64,000 nt of DNA from Magnetococcales bacterium (GTDB lineage Bacteria; Pseudomonadota; Magnetococcia; Magnetococcales; UBA8363). Location: positions 1 to 64,000 of the forward strand of contig JACSDG010000017.1 in assembly GCA_015660855.1 (NCBI GenBank). The letters run 5' to 3'. A program made the translations under genes and the position numbers. The first letter of the stretch is position 1, and every line of letters starts with the position of its first letter. Shown piece after piece: positions 36,262 to 45,668 of this stretch. The notes under the pieces are model-generated. The model was not told the DNA's origin. It was given only the letters and a program-made list of their open reading frames with translations, and made no database searches.

Positions 36262-36663
36262 CTAGACGATGGACATCAGGAGTTGCGCCGAATCCACAGC
36301 ATCCCCTTCCTTGACCATGATACCCGTAACCGTTCCATCCCGGTGGGCCAGAACGTCATTTTTCTGCTTCATGGCCTCAATCTCAACCACCTTGTCCCCT
36401 TTCTTGACCACAGCCCCCTCTTTGACATAGACGGAGGTCACGATCCCGGCAAGGGGAGCAATCCTGGCTTCTGCACCGGATGTGCCAGAAGAAGCCGGGG
36501 CCGCAGGCTTGGGAGGCGGTGGAGCCGCCGCCGGTGCCGCAGCATGGGAAGCCGCCCTGGGGGCTGCCTTGTGGGCCCGCTCTCCACCACCAGCGGTAAT
36601 ATCCTCGACAAGTACTTCGTACTGCTTGCCCTCAACGGTTACTCTCAGTGTTTTCTGCTTCAC
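36262..36663 (-). CDS. Biotin carboxyl carrier subunit (MmdC/OadA-C-terminal-like)
   Basis: A 133-aa carrier. A short beta N-terminus is followed by an Ala/Pro-rich linker (about residues 30–65) and a biotinyl domain (66–133) with the biotinylation site EAMKQKND (Lys99, M-K-Q variant of the usual A-M-K-M). Its biotin shuttles CO2 from the carboxyltransferase to the beta subunit. GTG start at 36663 with GAGG upstream. It lies 33 bp after the delta-like gene. Confidence 0.93.
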   Translation of the reverse strand: MKQKTLRVTVEGKQYEVLVEDITAGGGERAHKAAPRAASHAAAPAAAPPPPKPAAPASSGTSGAEARIAPLAGIVTSVYVKEGAVVKKGDKVVEIEAMKQKNDVLAHRDGTVTGIMVKEGDAVDSAQLLMSIV

Positions 36664-36696
36664 AACGGTATCCTCAAAATTGAGTGGTTTCTACGA

Positions 36697-37035
36697 TCAC
36701 ACAGACCCACGGCGAACGTCATGCGAATGTTGCGCTGAACGTCCAAACGCGGTCCAATTCTTGTCCACACCCACATCCTCAATCCGCAAAATACTTCCAC
36801 CTGCCAAAGCTTGCGTGGCTGCGATGATCGCCACCAAATGATGCGGTGGCACCCCGGCGGCAACCACCGGCCTGACTACCGGCTTAACCACCGGCTTCGG
36901 CACACCCGAACTGGCCTGCTCCGCAGCCCGGTGAAAAAAACCCACGATGACCTTGATAAGCACAGCCACAAGAAAGGAGATTGCAGCAAGCAGAGCATAC
37001 GCCATAAGCGACTTCATGATGACCTGGGATACCAT
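36697..37035 (-). CDS. Decarboxylase delta/gamma subunit (MmdD/OadG-like)
   Basis: A 112-aa protein with one N-terminal membrane helix (about residues 10–33), a Val/Pro/Lys linker and a C-terminal stretch IIAATQALAGGSILRIEDV. Small subunits of Na+-pumping decarboxylases (OadG, MmdD) have this layout and stabilise the complex. ATG 37035 has AAGGA upstream. Directly follows the damaged carboxyltransferase gene. Confidence 0.8.
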   Translation of the reverse strand: MVSQVIMKSLMAYALLAAISFLVAVLIKVIVGFFHRAAEQASSGVPKPVVKPVVRPVVAAGVPPHHLVAIIAATQALAGGSILRIEDVGVDKNWTAFGRSAQHSHDVRRGSV

Positions 37036-37050
37036 TATCGTATTCCTTTT

Positions 37051-37479
37051 TTAACAGTTCAATGTTTTATCAGAGGATTTTTTTTCCATCGCCTCATCCA
37101 TTTCCTTGCGATACAAAATATTGATTGCGCCCTCCGCTCCCATTACGGCAATCTCGACCGTCGGCCACGCCAGTACCACATTGGCACCCAGCTCCTGACT
37201 GCACATGGCCAAGCTAGGATCCTCCGTAGGCTTTCCTCAGGATGATGGTGATCTTGAGCACTGTGGCGACCGAATAGGCAAACAACAGCTTGGCACTGTG
37301 GCGGATGATACCGCCCCGCTCCTGCTCAATGCCGGGCAAAAATCCCGGAACGTCCACCAGATTGACGATGGAAATGTTGAAAGCGTTGCAAAAACGGATG
37401 AACCGGGCACCTTTGTCCGAAGCGTCGACATAATTGCCTTGCGGCGATTACGCAACGCTTCAAGGGCCTTGTCTTGCAT
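37051..37479 (-). pseudogene. mmdA: Carboxyltransferase (MmdA/PccB-like) gene with internal deletion and frameshift
   Basis: ATG 37479, with AAGGG upstream, opens [15 protein letters not shown], which looks like the family N-terminus. About 12 codons later the frame jumps to [40 protein letters not shown] and ILRKAYGGS, the C-terminal third of the enzyme, then a TAG where one extra G (about 37216) shifts the frame; beyond it AMCSQELGANVVLAWPTVEI and AVMGAEGAINILYRKE run to the normal stop at 37051. So roughly 300 codons are missing and the rest is split. Without it the complex cannot act on methylmalonyl-CoA unless an intact copy exists elsewhere. Confidence 0.8.
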
Positions 37480-37762
37480 AGCCACATCCCTTACCGTCGC
37501 CAGAGCAGCGGCCCATCGGGCCTCCCCAGACAAATCGCCAAAAATCAACCCAAGCTACAAAGCAAAAGCCACCCAGGAGAAAACGTCAACCCGCGCCCAG
37601 CCCACGCTCTCATTTTGGCTTAAACCTATACCAAAAATTGCTCCAAAAGGAAATGAAAAAATCCAGTCTCATGCATTATTTTTAACCTTTCACGCGCCAA
37701 AGCCACACGAAGAAAGGAAAAAATCCTGGGCAGGACAGGAGGGCACCATGGTGGGTAAGTGC
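37480..37762. other. Intergenic region between pilY1 and the damaged mmdA
   Basis: About 280 bases. Next to mmdA the minus-strand frame reads FGDLSGEARWAAALATVRDV without a recognisable family and is probably leader or relic sequence. The part near 37600–37760 is AT-rich and is the likely promoter area for the decarboxylase operon. No gene supported. Confidence 0.4.
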
Positions 37763-40700
37763 TCAGTCTGATCCGGTATGCCAGTAAACAATGCTCCTTT
37801 TGCCCGAACCACTGGTCGCCGGCGGAGTGATCTCTTGAACCCCCACAATGGAGCTGGGCGAATTGTCCATCTGGATACCACCAAACAACGCGGACACGGT
37901 TTTTGTACCCGAATCTGTGGAAACAGGAACCCGAGCGACCACGGGTGGTGGTGCCAAACCACCGCCGATGAACGTACCCGAGCGGTTTCCGCCGCACTGC
38001 CTGTTGGTGGTGCCCACAACCCCCGAGGCGGTAACCAGATTGACCGCATACCCACGCGCCTCACCAAGATTGGCACTGCAAGTGGCCGTTTCTTCGGGAG
38101 TCGGACGATTGGTACTGAAAAAAATCACCCCACCCGCAATCACCGCCGGAGTCACAGTTTGTTCACCCCGATTTGAACTGGTGCTGGTTGCCGGGCAGGG
38201 GTCCGTTTCTCCGCAAAGATCGATAAACCAGCCATGAGAATCCGGATCGGAAACAATGGCCGATGTCGTGCATCCGGTCGGGTCGGAAAAATCTGTCATG
38301 GTCCCTGCGGTGTCATCATCAAGATTGTAGGGCGTCGCCAACTGGTTATCGGTAATCGGATCGTCAATGAACACATAAAACCGATTCTGAATCGGAGTGG
38401 TATAGGGATAGTGCGTCGAAAGAGGATGTTCCCGATCACCGCTTCCCAGGGCCAGAAAAACCTTGCTGTTGTTGAGCAACGCCGCCGGGGCGAAAAGAAA
38501 TTTGCGCCCGGCTCCGTGCGTATAGGCAATTTCCTTTACGGAAAAAGTGGTCGGATTCAAGCTTGCATCGACAAAGTTAAGGCGATAAAGATGGCCGGCG
38601 GTATCCGCAAAATAGCCAAACTCAACAAAACCATCGCTATCGAAATCCACCAGGGTGATATCTCCCGCCACGCTGCGCCCATCCGACAAAGTCGCGGAAA
38701 ACTGCAAAGCACCGGTCTGGGCGTCCACCACATAAACGGACGCCCCCTGGGCACCATTCGCGCAGGTAAAGTTGGTCGTGTCGGTGTCGGGATAATTGAC
38801 ATCCTCACAAGTATTGTACCCTCCACCGAAAATAACCAATGGCCTCGGATCTGTCGTATCGGGATACCCTTTGACATAGGCGACGCTTGGCAACGACCAT
38901 GTTTGTCCAAGTTTACTGAAATTTTCGACATCCGTGGCTGAGGTGGGATCCGGATGCCGCCACTTGAAGATCGGCACCGTGGGTGTCGATACATCCAGGC
39001 CGTAAACAAAAGATCCGCCACGGCGTGCCGACGGAAAAATATAAGTGCTGGTTGAGACATCATCCGTCCACTGTTGCCAGATACCTGTCGAACCATCGAA
39101 AAAATATCCCTTGTTGTCGGATGAACCGGGGACACTCGGATAATTGATAACTGGCGATTGGGCGTAAAGTCGCTGCAACTGGCTGAAAGTTTCGGGTGCC
39201 ACGAAGGCCCACAGCTCTTTGCCATCACTGGCGCGTACCGCCCGGTAAGTACCATCGTTGGCCCCATAGAAGACCACAACACCGGTAGAATCGCCGTAGT
39301 TTACCGCCATCGGGCGGGAATGCACCACATCGCCGTGAATCGATGGCCGTGTTCCTCCAGGGCTGTCGGTGATGGTGTTGTAAGGATATTCCTGGGGCGC
39401 GGAAACATCGTGCCCCTTGATGAAGTTAACAACGGTCTGGCTGACAGAAGTGGCCGTAGCCGTACTGAAATCCGCAAGTGCAGTACCATCGGTACTGAGT
39501 GTTTTGACGCTCCGATTGACAGGCCAGGGAGGTGCGCCGGTGGCCGAAACGCTTTCGGTGTCGTTACCGCGTCGCAACACCAGGGCTACAGCACCTTTTT
39601 CCACAAAAGGACCGTCAGGGGCATCGGACCATGGACTTTGAGTACTCGCAATCGTGCTGCAAACCCCCTTCGGGCTGGGTGAAACACCTGTATTTTCCCA
39701 ATAACCATAGCTCGTTCCGGCATCATCGAAAGTAGTATCCGTGGTCCAGTAACTGGTCGCGCAATCGGTGATGAAACCGGTGTTGGTATTGATGGCCGCC
39801 AAACCGTTCTTGTCCACCAAATCAAGTTTTGTTCCCGTGACATAACCGATCTGATAGCGTTTGGTGTTGCCAAGCCAGCGGGGTTTGGCATCGGGATCGG
39901 GGCGAAACATACCAATGAAAACCTGATTTTCGTTTTGCGAACGGTTGGTTGCGTTGACCGGAAGACTGGTTGCGGCAAACACACTGTTGACAGCCTGGAT
40001 CTCGCTGAAAATGGAGGACAGACTGGAGGTGATTTGGGTTTCACTCGTGGCCTCAAAGTATTTGCCGCCTCCATAGGTGGCCATGTTCTGCAACAGGGCG
40101 GTCTGATCCGCACTGGGCTGATTTTTGAAAACATTCAGGGCATAGGTCACGATGGGCTGTTGACCCGAGGTGCTGTTTGTATCGCCCTGGTGCATGTAGC
40201 GCGCCCATTCGTCGGCATAAAGCTTGGCGACACTCCCGGAGGGGGTTGTGGGCGTGCCCGAGGCAACCATGGTGACCATGGGGAAGGTGCCATCGATGCA
40301 ATCTTTATGGTCGGTGGTGGTCGTGGTGATTGTCCCGTCAATTCCAAATGTAAACGTGCTTCCCGTCTGCGCGGTTATATCGTAGTTATAGCTGTAGGTA
40401 TTCAATTTTCCGGTAATGCCGTAGGTGTTTCCGTAGGTAATTCGATACCCGTTGATGGGATATTTTTTCCTGCTGCCAGTACAGCCCGTCGCGACACCGG
40501 TACCACAGACACAGGTGCTGTAAGTGGGACTGTCGGGTGTGGGATGGGCGTTACTGCATGTGCTTGGATAATCGTTCGAACCGCAGTTAGTCTGGCAATT
40601 GGTATCGGTAATGTGGGTCAGCGACGTACTGGTGCTTGAACAGGCCCCCGAATTGTCAATACTACAACTGCCGTAGGTCGGATAGGTACCGCCACATGTT

Positions 40701-42112
40701 TCAGGCAATGAGGGCGCACTGGTCAAACATGCAGCCGTACTCAGAGTCGTCGTTGTCGCAGCCTCACTGGGACCGGCACAGACAGCCCCTTGAGCACCGG
40801 CGGTACAGGTCGCATAGGTTGTACCGAGACTGTCCGTGCAGCCCGAAGGATAGCTCGGAGTGGTTGCCGAGCATACCGTACCGATGGAAACACCACCCCC
40901 TTCACCACAAGAAGTTCCATAGGATTGACATGCGCAAGCACTGTAGGTGGAGGGGGTGACAGGGGCGGTGGCATTGGCACAGGTCGTTGGAAAATCGGTC
41001 GTGCTGCAATCACTCTTGCAGGATGTCGTGGCAATCTGACTGGTCGAAGAACTGGTCGTGCTTGAACAACCCGTGGTCGATTGTGTGCCGCACGAGCAAC
41101 TCGTGTAGGTGCCATCGGTACACTGCGAGGGATAATCGCTGCTGCTACAGGTCGCAGTGCTCGTTTTGCAGGCGGTTTGATGAAAACAGGTGTCGGTTCC
41201 GGTAACGGTGTTTTGGGTGTAGTTCTGCCATGGCAAGGGTGAGATATCAAAATGGACATCGGCGGAGCCATCCGCAACCTTGTCCGTGGAAATCGCCGCG
41301 CTGTCCTGAGAAGGCAACCCGTTACCGATGAAAATTACAAAGTTTTTTTGGCAGCCACTATTGCTTGGCGAATTGTAGATTGTGCCCGTCATGCTGGCAG
41401 AATCCCAATCGGAAAAGGCAGCACTGTCGAGACGGGGGATGCTCCCAAGTGCCCCAGGGTTGTCTGCAAAACGGTAGGGACCGAACTGGGTTTGATTGAC
41501 CGGGGTGTTGGTACCGTCAGGGGCGGCATATCCGCCAAAATACTTGAAGGCCTCAAACATGGACCGACTGTACTCCGCACTCGAAGCCCCCTGCTCACCA
41601 CTCGAATTGATGCTTTGCTGGGCATTCTGGTACATGCAGTTCGGAGTGCCATTGAGTGAATTGGCCGTGACCGTACAACTCGACAGAGGCGTGATCTCGC
41701 CATCAACAACAGTCATGCCCAACATCGACAGCCAAGCTTCCTTGGTCGTCGCGTCAAGCCTGCGCATGGCGAAGCGGATATACCCGCCCGGACCCGTGCC
41801 GGATCCCCCGACCGCGTTGGAATTCATCATGAGTCCGACATTCACGGAATCGTCAGGCAGAGAGTAAAGCACCTTCGCAAGTGACTTGATTTCGGATTCT
41901 CCCTGCGTCACGCCTCCAGGCCAATGCTGGGCATTGTTGTTCCAATTGGCCGTATTGTCCAAAATGATCAAAACGTTGGGAACCCCCGCCGATGTCACGG
42001 TGGTCGGCTGGGTGTAGATGTCAATGTCGTCGGCCCATACCGACCCTTTTTCCAGGGATAAAGGCCAAAACAGGAGAATCGCCGTGTTGATCAGAAAAAG
42101 TAGAATGTTCAT
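37763..42112 (-). CDS. pilY1: PilY1-like type IV pilus tip adhesin with Cys-rich repeat insertion
   Basis: About 1449 aa. A signal peptide (MNILLFLINTAILLFWPLSL) leads to a von Willebrand A-like domain (about 45–300 and 560–690), interrupted by a 240-residue insertion with 27 cysteines in five imperfect repeats of about 35–45 residues (core C-x5-6-[YFL]P-x2-C ... Y-x2-C). The C-terminal PilY1 beta-propeller (about 850–1300) includes HSRPMAVNYGD, GANDGTYRAVRASDGKELWA and a calcium-site-like DFDSDGFVEFGYFAD. PilY1 caps minor pilins and mediates adhesion and pilus retraction control. Last gene of the minor pilin operon. Confidence 0.92.
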   Translation of the reverse strand: MNILLFLINTAILLFWPLSLEKGSVWADDIDIYTQPTTVTSAGVPNVLIILDNTANWNNNAQHWPGGVTQGESEIKSLAKVLYSLPDDSVNVGLMMNSNAVGGSGTGPGGYIRFAMRRLDATTKEAWLSMLGMTVVDGEITPLSSCTVTANSLNGTPNCMYQNAQQSINSSGEQGASSAEYSRSMFEAFKYFGGYAAPDGTNTPVNQTQFGPYRFADNPGALGSIPRLDSAAFSDWDSASMTGTIYNSPSNSGCQKNFVIFIGNGLPSQDSAAISTDKVADGSADVHFDISPLPWQNYTQNTVTGTDTCFHQTACKTSTATCSSSDYPSQCTDGTYTSCSCGTQSTTGCSSTTSSSTSQIATTSCKSDCSTTDFPTTCANATAPVTPSTYSACACQSYGTSCGEGGGVSIGTVCSATTPSYPSGCTDSLGTTYATCTAGAQGAVCAGPSEAATTTTLSTAACLTSAPSLPETCGGTYPTYGSCSIDNSGACSSTSTSLTHITDTNCQTNCGSNDYPSTCSNAHPTPDSPTYSTCVCGTGVATGCTGSRKKYPINGYRITYGNTYGITGKLNTYSYNYDITAQTGSTFTFGIDGTITTTTTDHKDCIDGTFPMVTMVASGTPTTPSGSVAKLYADEWARYMHQGDTNSTSGQQPIVTYALNVFKNQPSADQTALLQNMATYGGGKYFEATSETQITSSLSSIFSEIQAVNSVFAATSLPVNATNRSQNENQVFIGMFRPDPDAKPRWLGNTKRYQIGYVTGTKLDLVDKNGLAAINTNTGFITDCATSYWTTDTTFDDAGTSYGYWENTGVSPSPKGVCSTIASTQSPWSDAPDGPFVEKGAVALVLRRGNDTESVSATGAPPWPVNRSVKTLSTDGTALADFSTATATSVSQTVVNFIKGHDVSAPQEYPYNTITDSPGGTRPSIHGDVVHSRPMAVNYGDSTGVVVFYGANDGTYRAVRASDGKELWAFVAPETFSQLQRLYAQSPVINYPSVPGSSDNKGYFFDGSTGIWQQWTDDVSTSTYIFPSARRGGSFVYGLDVSTPTVPIFKWRHPDPTSATDVENFSKLGQTWSLPSVAYVKGYPDTTDPRPLVIFGGGYNTCEDVNYPDTDTTNFTCANGAQGASVYVVDAQTGALQFSATLSDGRSVAGDITLVDFDSDGFVEFGYFADTAGHLYRLNFVDASLNPTTFSVKEIAYTHGAGRKFLFAPAALLNNSKVFLALGSGDREHPLSTHYPYTTPIQNRFYVFIDDPITDNQLATPYNLDDDTAGTMTDFSDPTGCTTSAIVSDPDSHGWFIDLCGETDPCPATSTSSNRGEQTVTPAVIAGGVIFFSTNRPTPEETATCSANLGEARGYAVNLVTASGVVGTTNRQCGGNRSGTFIGGGLAPPPVVARVPVSTDSGTKTVSALFGGIQMDNSPSSIVGVQEITPPATSGSGKRSIVYWHTGSD

Positions 42113-42142
42113 TGGAGGCCGCTCCAAAAGCAATGATCCTCA

Positions 42143-42796
42143 CTAGGGACAGGAACTCGAAGGCGTTACCGCTTTGACTCCAACACGCAACGTCGATGTC
42201 GTGCCGGTGGCAACATTGGTGGATACCGCAGTGATTTCCCACACGCTGTTCACATTCAAAGAATCATCCGATGACGCACCGCTGATGCCAAAAGTTTGCG
42301 ATACCCCCATAGCCCCCGTCAAACCCTCGGCTGTCGTCAAATCAAGATCGTTATTGCTGATTGTTCTCGCCGACTTGCAAAAGGGTTGAGGCGTCAGGTC
42401 AACCTGGTAGTCTTCGGTGCCATCGCCATTCGCATCGCCACAATATCGATTGGTGTTGGTTGTCGGACAGGCCGAACGACTGCTGGGGGGGAGGGCACTC
42501 TCCGGGGTTTGGATAAAGGCGGCACTGCTTAAAGTCATGTTGACCGTCTCCTTGGCGTAAGACAAAGACTCGGCGCGGTATTGCATGTTGGAACTGATGG
42601 CCAGACTGGTATTGCCAAACTGAAAGGTCGTCACGGCAAATATGGTCAGCACCACCAGCATCAGCATGACAAACACCAAAACGATCCCTTGCTGGCGATC
42701 CGTCGGTGTTCCCGGCTCAACCAATGGAAAACCGCCGGCACTCCGCGAAGATCGACAGAGGGATGCGCATTCATTCGCAACAATCTCACCGATCAT
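42143..42796 (-). CDS. pilX: PilX-like minor pilin assembly protein
   Basis: A 217-aa protein with one N-terminal membrane helix (GIVLVFVMLMLVVLTIFAV, about residues 37–55) after a basic Q-Q-G lead, lacking the classical GFTLIE, as PilX proteins do. The remainder is extracellular with paired cysteines. ATG 42796 overlaps the pilW stop codon by four bases. Primes pilus assembly together with PilV, PilW, FimT and PilY1. Confidence 0.85.
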   Translation of the reverse strand: MIGEIVANECASLCRSSRSAGGFPLVEPGTPTDRQQGIVLVFVMLMLVVLTIFAVTTFQFGNTSLAISSNMQYRAESLSYAKETVNMTLSSAAFIQTPESALPPSSRSACPTTNTNRYCGDANGDGTEDYQVDLTPQPFCKSARTISNNDLDLTTAEGLTGAMGVSQTFGISGASSDDSLNVNSVWEITAVSTNVATGTTSTLRVGVKAVTPSSSCP

Positions 42797-43857
42797 GGTG
42801 CCCTCCTTCCAGAAACATTCTCAATACGAACTGTAACGGTATAGAGGTGCCGTCGGTAGTTATCACCTGTCCCTGGGGTAAACGTCCGGACTCCAGGGAC
42901 ACTCGACAGGGTATAGGTTTTGGTGTCGGTGTACCCCGGATCGGGGTCTACGGCCCGCGCCAGCAGAGCCACGCGCACCGCAACGACATTGTTCCAGCAT
43001 CCGAGAGGATTGTCATTCGTACACCCCGTGAGCGACGAGACCGTTTGCGTCCAAACATCCGGGGCACCGTCGGCGGAACTGCTGTCAACGCCGTATTCAA
43101 CAGCGATGAGTTCCACCCCCACGGCAAGCGGAACCGCCTGCCATTGTCCGCTGTTGAGTTCCATACGAAACAGGGTAGGTACCTGTTGCGCCTGGTTATT
43201 GACAATCGTGCTGGTTGTGCCCACAAGGTAGGCATGGGCAATGAATTTGCGAATATCCGCCGTGGTCGTGCAATCTTTCTGCAACAGGGTGAGGGCACCG
43301 GTGCCCCGATCCAAAGGGTAGGTGGCACCGCTGGTGGAATCCGTATTGCACAGACTGGTCTGTAAAAAGACATCGTTGGTTGTATCCATCGTGCAGTTGG
43401 CATCACCGGAAACGCAGGTGCTGGCTCTGCGCACGATAAGGACATCGGACTGGGTACCAACCTGGGTTACATTGGCAACGGCGCACCAGGAACCCGTCCC
43501 TCCCGCCGAGCCGAAAACCGGAACCAACATGGCATACCGAAGGCGGCTCAGAGCTGCTGAATCGCTCAAGTTTCCTGCACACGCACCGCCGGTGGGATCG
43601 GAGCCGTCCGCCGGGGTCAGGGAGGAGAGCAGGTTGAGATCGGCTGGATCGAAATCCCCAAAAAATCCCGCCATGCGCAAATCTTCAACCAGGACATCCA
43701 TGCCATAGCGACCACTTTCCAGGAGCAAAGATCCCTGTTCCATGTGTTTACGGCTGGCACCACTGCTGACCAGGAGCGCGACCAACCCGCCCAGCAGCAA
43801 CAGCCCGAGGGTCATCGAAATCATCAACTCCATGAGAGTGAAGCCGCGATCACGCAT
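42793..43857 (-). CDS. pilW: PilW-like minor pilin
   Basis: A 354-aa type IV pilin-like protein. MRDRGFTLMELMISMTLGLL is a prepilin peptidase site (cleavage after Gly5, Glu at +5) and helix; the long globular part contains several Cys residues and matches PilW size. Co-directional between pilV and pilX. Confidence 0.88.
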   Translation of the reverse strand: MRDRGFTLMELMISMTLGLLLLGGLVALLVSSGASRKHMEQGSLLLESGRYGMDVLVEDLRMAGFFGDFDPADLNLLSSLTPADGSDPTGGACAGNLSDSAALSRLRYAMLVPVFGSAGGTGSWCAVANVTQVGTQSDVLIVRRASTCVSGDANCTMDTTNDVFLQTSLCNTDSTSGATYPLDRGTGALTLLQKDCTTTADIRKFIAHAYLVGTTSTIVNNQAQQVPTLFRMELNSGQWQAVPLAVGVELIAVEYGVDSSSADGAPDVWTQTVSSLTGCTNDNPLGCWNNVVAVRVALLARAVDPDPGYTDTKTYTLSSVPGVRTFTPGTGDNYRRHLYTVTVRIENVSGRRAP

Positions 43858-43874
43858 GACATTTAAACTTTAGG

Positions 43875-44462
43875 TTAGAGAAGGGGGATCACCACGTCCG
43901 CAAACATGCCGCGCCGGAAGGTGTCATCGGTGCCGTAGCTTCCTTGGCCGCAAAGGCTTCCTGGAGACACACTCGCCATGGTATCGACCGTCGCGGTCGC
44001 TCCCTGCCAGACAACCACAACGCGCACGATGACAGGGCTGCTGGTACTGACGCTGTAGATGCAGCCACGGGCATTTTCCATGCCTCCCAGCCACTGGCTG
44101 CCACCCGTCATGGTTTCGTTTCTGCCTTTGAGTGCCCAGTCCCATTGACATTGATCGCGTTGCAGGACTTCGTAACCGGTGGTGGTTTCCGCAGGGCAGC
44201 CCGTGCTCGCGTAGGCATCAAAATCGGTGCTGCCGGTACCCAGGGAATTCGCGGTAACATAACTTCCAGCATTGCTACCATTGGCTTCGATGCGGCTGAC
44301 CATATCCGCCAGCAAGGCCTGGGCGTGGGGTTGGTTGGTGGTTTCCAGATGGGAAAGAACCATGATACCCTGCAACCTTGCCAGCCCCAAAAGCCCCACG
44401 GCAACGACAGTCAGGGCGATGAGAACCTCAAGCAGTGTGAACCCGGAGTGTGTCAAGCGCAT
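43875..44462 (-). CDS. pilV: PilV-like minor pilin
   Basis: A 195-aa prepilin beginning MRLTHSGFTLLEVLIALTVV with cleavage expected after Gly7, and the helix ending VGLLGLARLQ, the PilV hallmark. The C-terminal domain has three to four cysteines. Lies 17 bp upstream of pilW. Confidence 0.88.
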   Translation of the reverse strand: MRLTHSGFTLLEVLIALTVVAVGLLGLARLQGIMVLSHLETTNQPHAQALLADMVSRIEANGSNAGSYVTANSLGTGSTDFDAYASTGCPAETTTGYEVLQRDQCQWDWALKGRNETMTGGSQWLGGMENARGCIYSVSTSSPVIVRVVVVWQGATATVDTMASVSPGSLCGQGSYGTDDTFRRGMFADVVIPLL

Positions 44463-44476
44463 ACCAGCCCCACTTT

Positions 44477-44998
44477 CTAGAAGCAGGTCTGACCTGTCCC
44501 AGAATCAATATAGTAGTATGCCATACCGCTTGGATTAACGGCAACACATTTGGTTGCACTGGTTGGTGCGTCGGTTGCGGTAATCCGGAAACAAATATTA
44601 CTGTTGGAAACACGACCAAAGTTACGATATTGCACCACTGCGTTCGGTGTCGCAGAGGCTGTAGAACAGGTTGCATCGTCGGTGCGGGTAATGGTAACGC
44701 CGGAAACGGCGTCGTAATTGGAAATAACCGATGAAGTGCTTGAAACCTGTACCTCCCAGCCGTTCTCCCAACCTGTGACCGTGCCAACGGTTTTCGGGGC
44801 AATATCGATTATGGCGTTACGTTTGATGGCTTCGCTGCGTGCCGTAATCATTGCCAAACGCAATTTTGTGGCGGTGTGACTGACCTGATTCGTGGTGATA
44901 AGATCGCGCAAATTCGGTGCGGCAACCGCGACGAGAATAGCGACAATGGCCAGAACTACAAGGACTTCCACCGCTGTTATGCCATATTCTGACCGCAT
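44477..44998 (-). CDS. fimT: FimT/GspH-like minor pilin
   Basis: A 173-aa pilin-like protein. MRSEYGITAVEVLVVLAIVA has a prepilin peptidase site after Gly6 with Glu at +5 but Ile-Thr-Ala-Val in place of the usual Phe-Thr-Leu-Ile. AAPNLRDLI and the later fold match FimT/GspH. ATG 44998 gives a six-residue leader; ATG 45010, overlapping the pilE stop, is the alternative. FimT relatives bind DNA in natural transformation. Confidence 0.83.
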   Translation of the reverse strand: MRSEYGITAVEVLVVLAIVAILVAVAAPNLRDLITTNQVSHTATKLRLAMITARSEAIKRNAIIDIAPKTVGTVTGWENGWEVQVSSTSSVISNYDAVSGVTITRTDDATCSTASATPNAVVQYRNFGRVSNSNICFRITATDAPTSATKCVAVNPSGMAYYYIDSGTGQTCF

Positions 44999-45003
44999 GA
45001 CCG

Positions 45004-45513
45004 TCACCATTTGTCCGATGGGCTTTTGCTGCCTGAATTGTCCAACGTCAGTGCACCATCCACGTACTGATTGGTACCCCCGTTCGGTGTCGCCGTGATA
45101 GTAAAGGTTGGTGGTGGACCGGACGTGGTTGTCACAGTGATATCGTAATAGGAACTCACCGTGGTATCCAGTTCCAGAATGGCATCGGCGGCGGTATTAT
45201 CGGCGACACTTGAAAACTGGCGGGTATCCAGATAGGTCTGCTGTTCTTTGGCAGAAAAGGCCATCATGTAGGATTGAGCGGCACTCCGTCGCGCCTTGCG
45301 TATTTGATTCGCGTAGGATGAATAGGCAATGGATGCAAGGATGGCGATGACGACGACGACAACCATTAATTCAATCAGGGTAAAACCCCTCCGACAGTTT
45401 CCGAAGCCACTGCAGGGCTGGATCGGCGTTGCTTGCGAGTCGCGTGCATTGAGCACGACCGGCAGGCGAAAACTTTGTACACCGTTGCTGTCTGTCATAA
45501 AATCAGGAACCAT
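45004..45513 (-). CDS. pilE: PilE-like (type IV) pilin with long leader
   Basis: A pilin of about 169 aa from ATG 45513. The motif RRGFTLIELMVVVVVIAILA follows an unusually long leader of about 42 residues; start choice is uncertain (ATG 45498 or GTG 45546 are possible). YSSYANQIRKARRSAAQSYM and QQTYLDTRQF are typical of PilE-type minor pilins. First gene of the minus-strand pilin operon. Confidence 0.85.
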   Translation of the reverse strand: MVPDFMTDSNGVQSFRLPVVLNARDSQATPIQPCSGFGNCRRGFTLIELMVVVVVIAILASIAYSSYANQIRKARRSAAQSYMMAFSAKEQQTYLDTRQFSSVADNTAADAILELDTTVSSYYDITVTTTSGPPPTFTITATPNGGTNQYVDGALTLDNSGSKSPSDKW

Positions 45514-45556
45514 GGTAAAGATTGTCGCTCCGCTGGCACACCACACCCCAGATACT

Positions 45557-45620
45557 CACATGATGCCCTTCGGGCAATAAAAAGTCAAAACAAAAATCAA
45601 AAAACAAAAACAGGAAAACC
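45557..45620 (+). repeat. Short interspersed repeat copy upstream of the pilin genes
   Basis: ACATGATGCCCTTCGGGCA is the shared head module and is followed by AAAAAGTCAAAACAAAAATC, a decayed form of the TCAAAR hexamer tract. It lies in the divergent promoter region of pilE and the pilB-like gene. Confidence 0.75.
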
Positions 45621-45638
45621 TTAAAATAAACCTCATGA

Positions 45639-45668
45639 AAGCGGAACTGACCACCTGTTCCGCTTTTT
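45639..45668 (+). terminator. Terminator-like hairpin in the leader of the pilB-like gene
   Basis: Arms AAGCGGAAC (45639–45647) and GTTCCGCTT (45657–45665) are perfect complements around a nine-base loop, and the right arm runs into TTTTT on the plus strand. No gene on the plus strand precedes it, so it may act on read-through from the repeat or as an attenuator in the long leader of the ATPase gene. Confidence 0.6.

Noticed and set aside
37205..37771. 188-codon plus-strand frame
   Set aside because: Antisense shadow of the damaged carboxyltransferase gene and the end of pilY1.
42234..45000. Plus-strand frames across the pilin genes
   Set aside because: Antisense to clear pilin genes, with no domain content.
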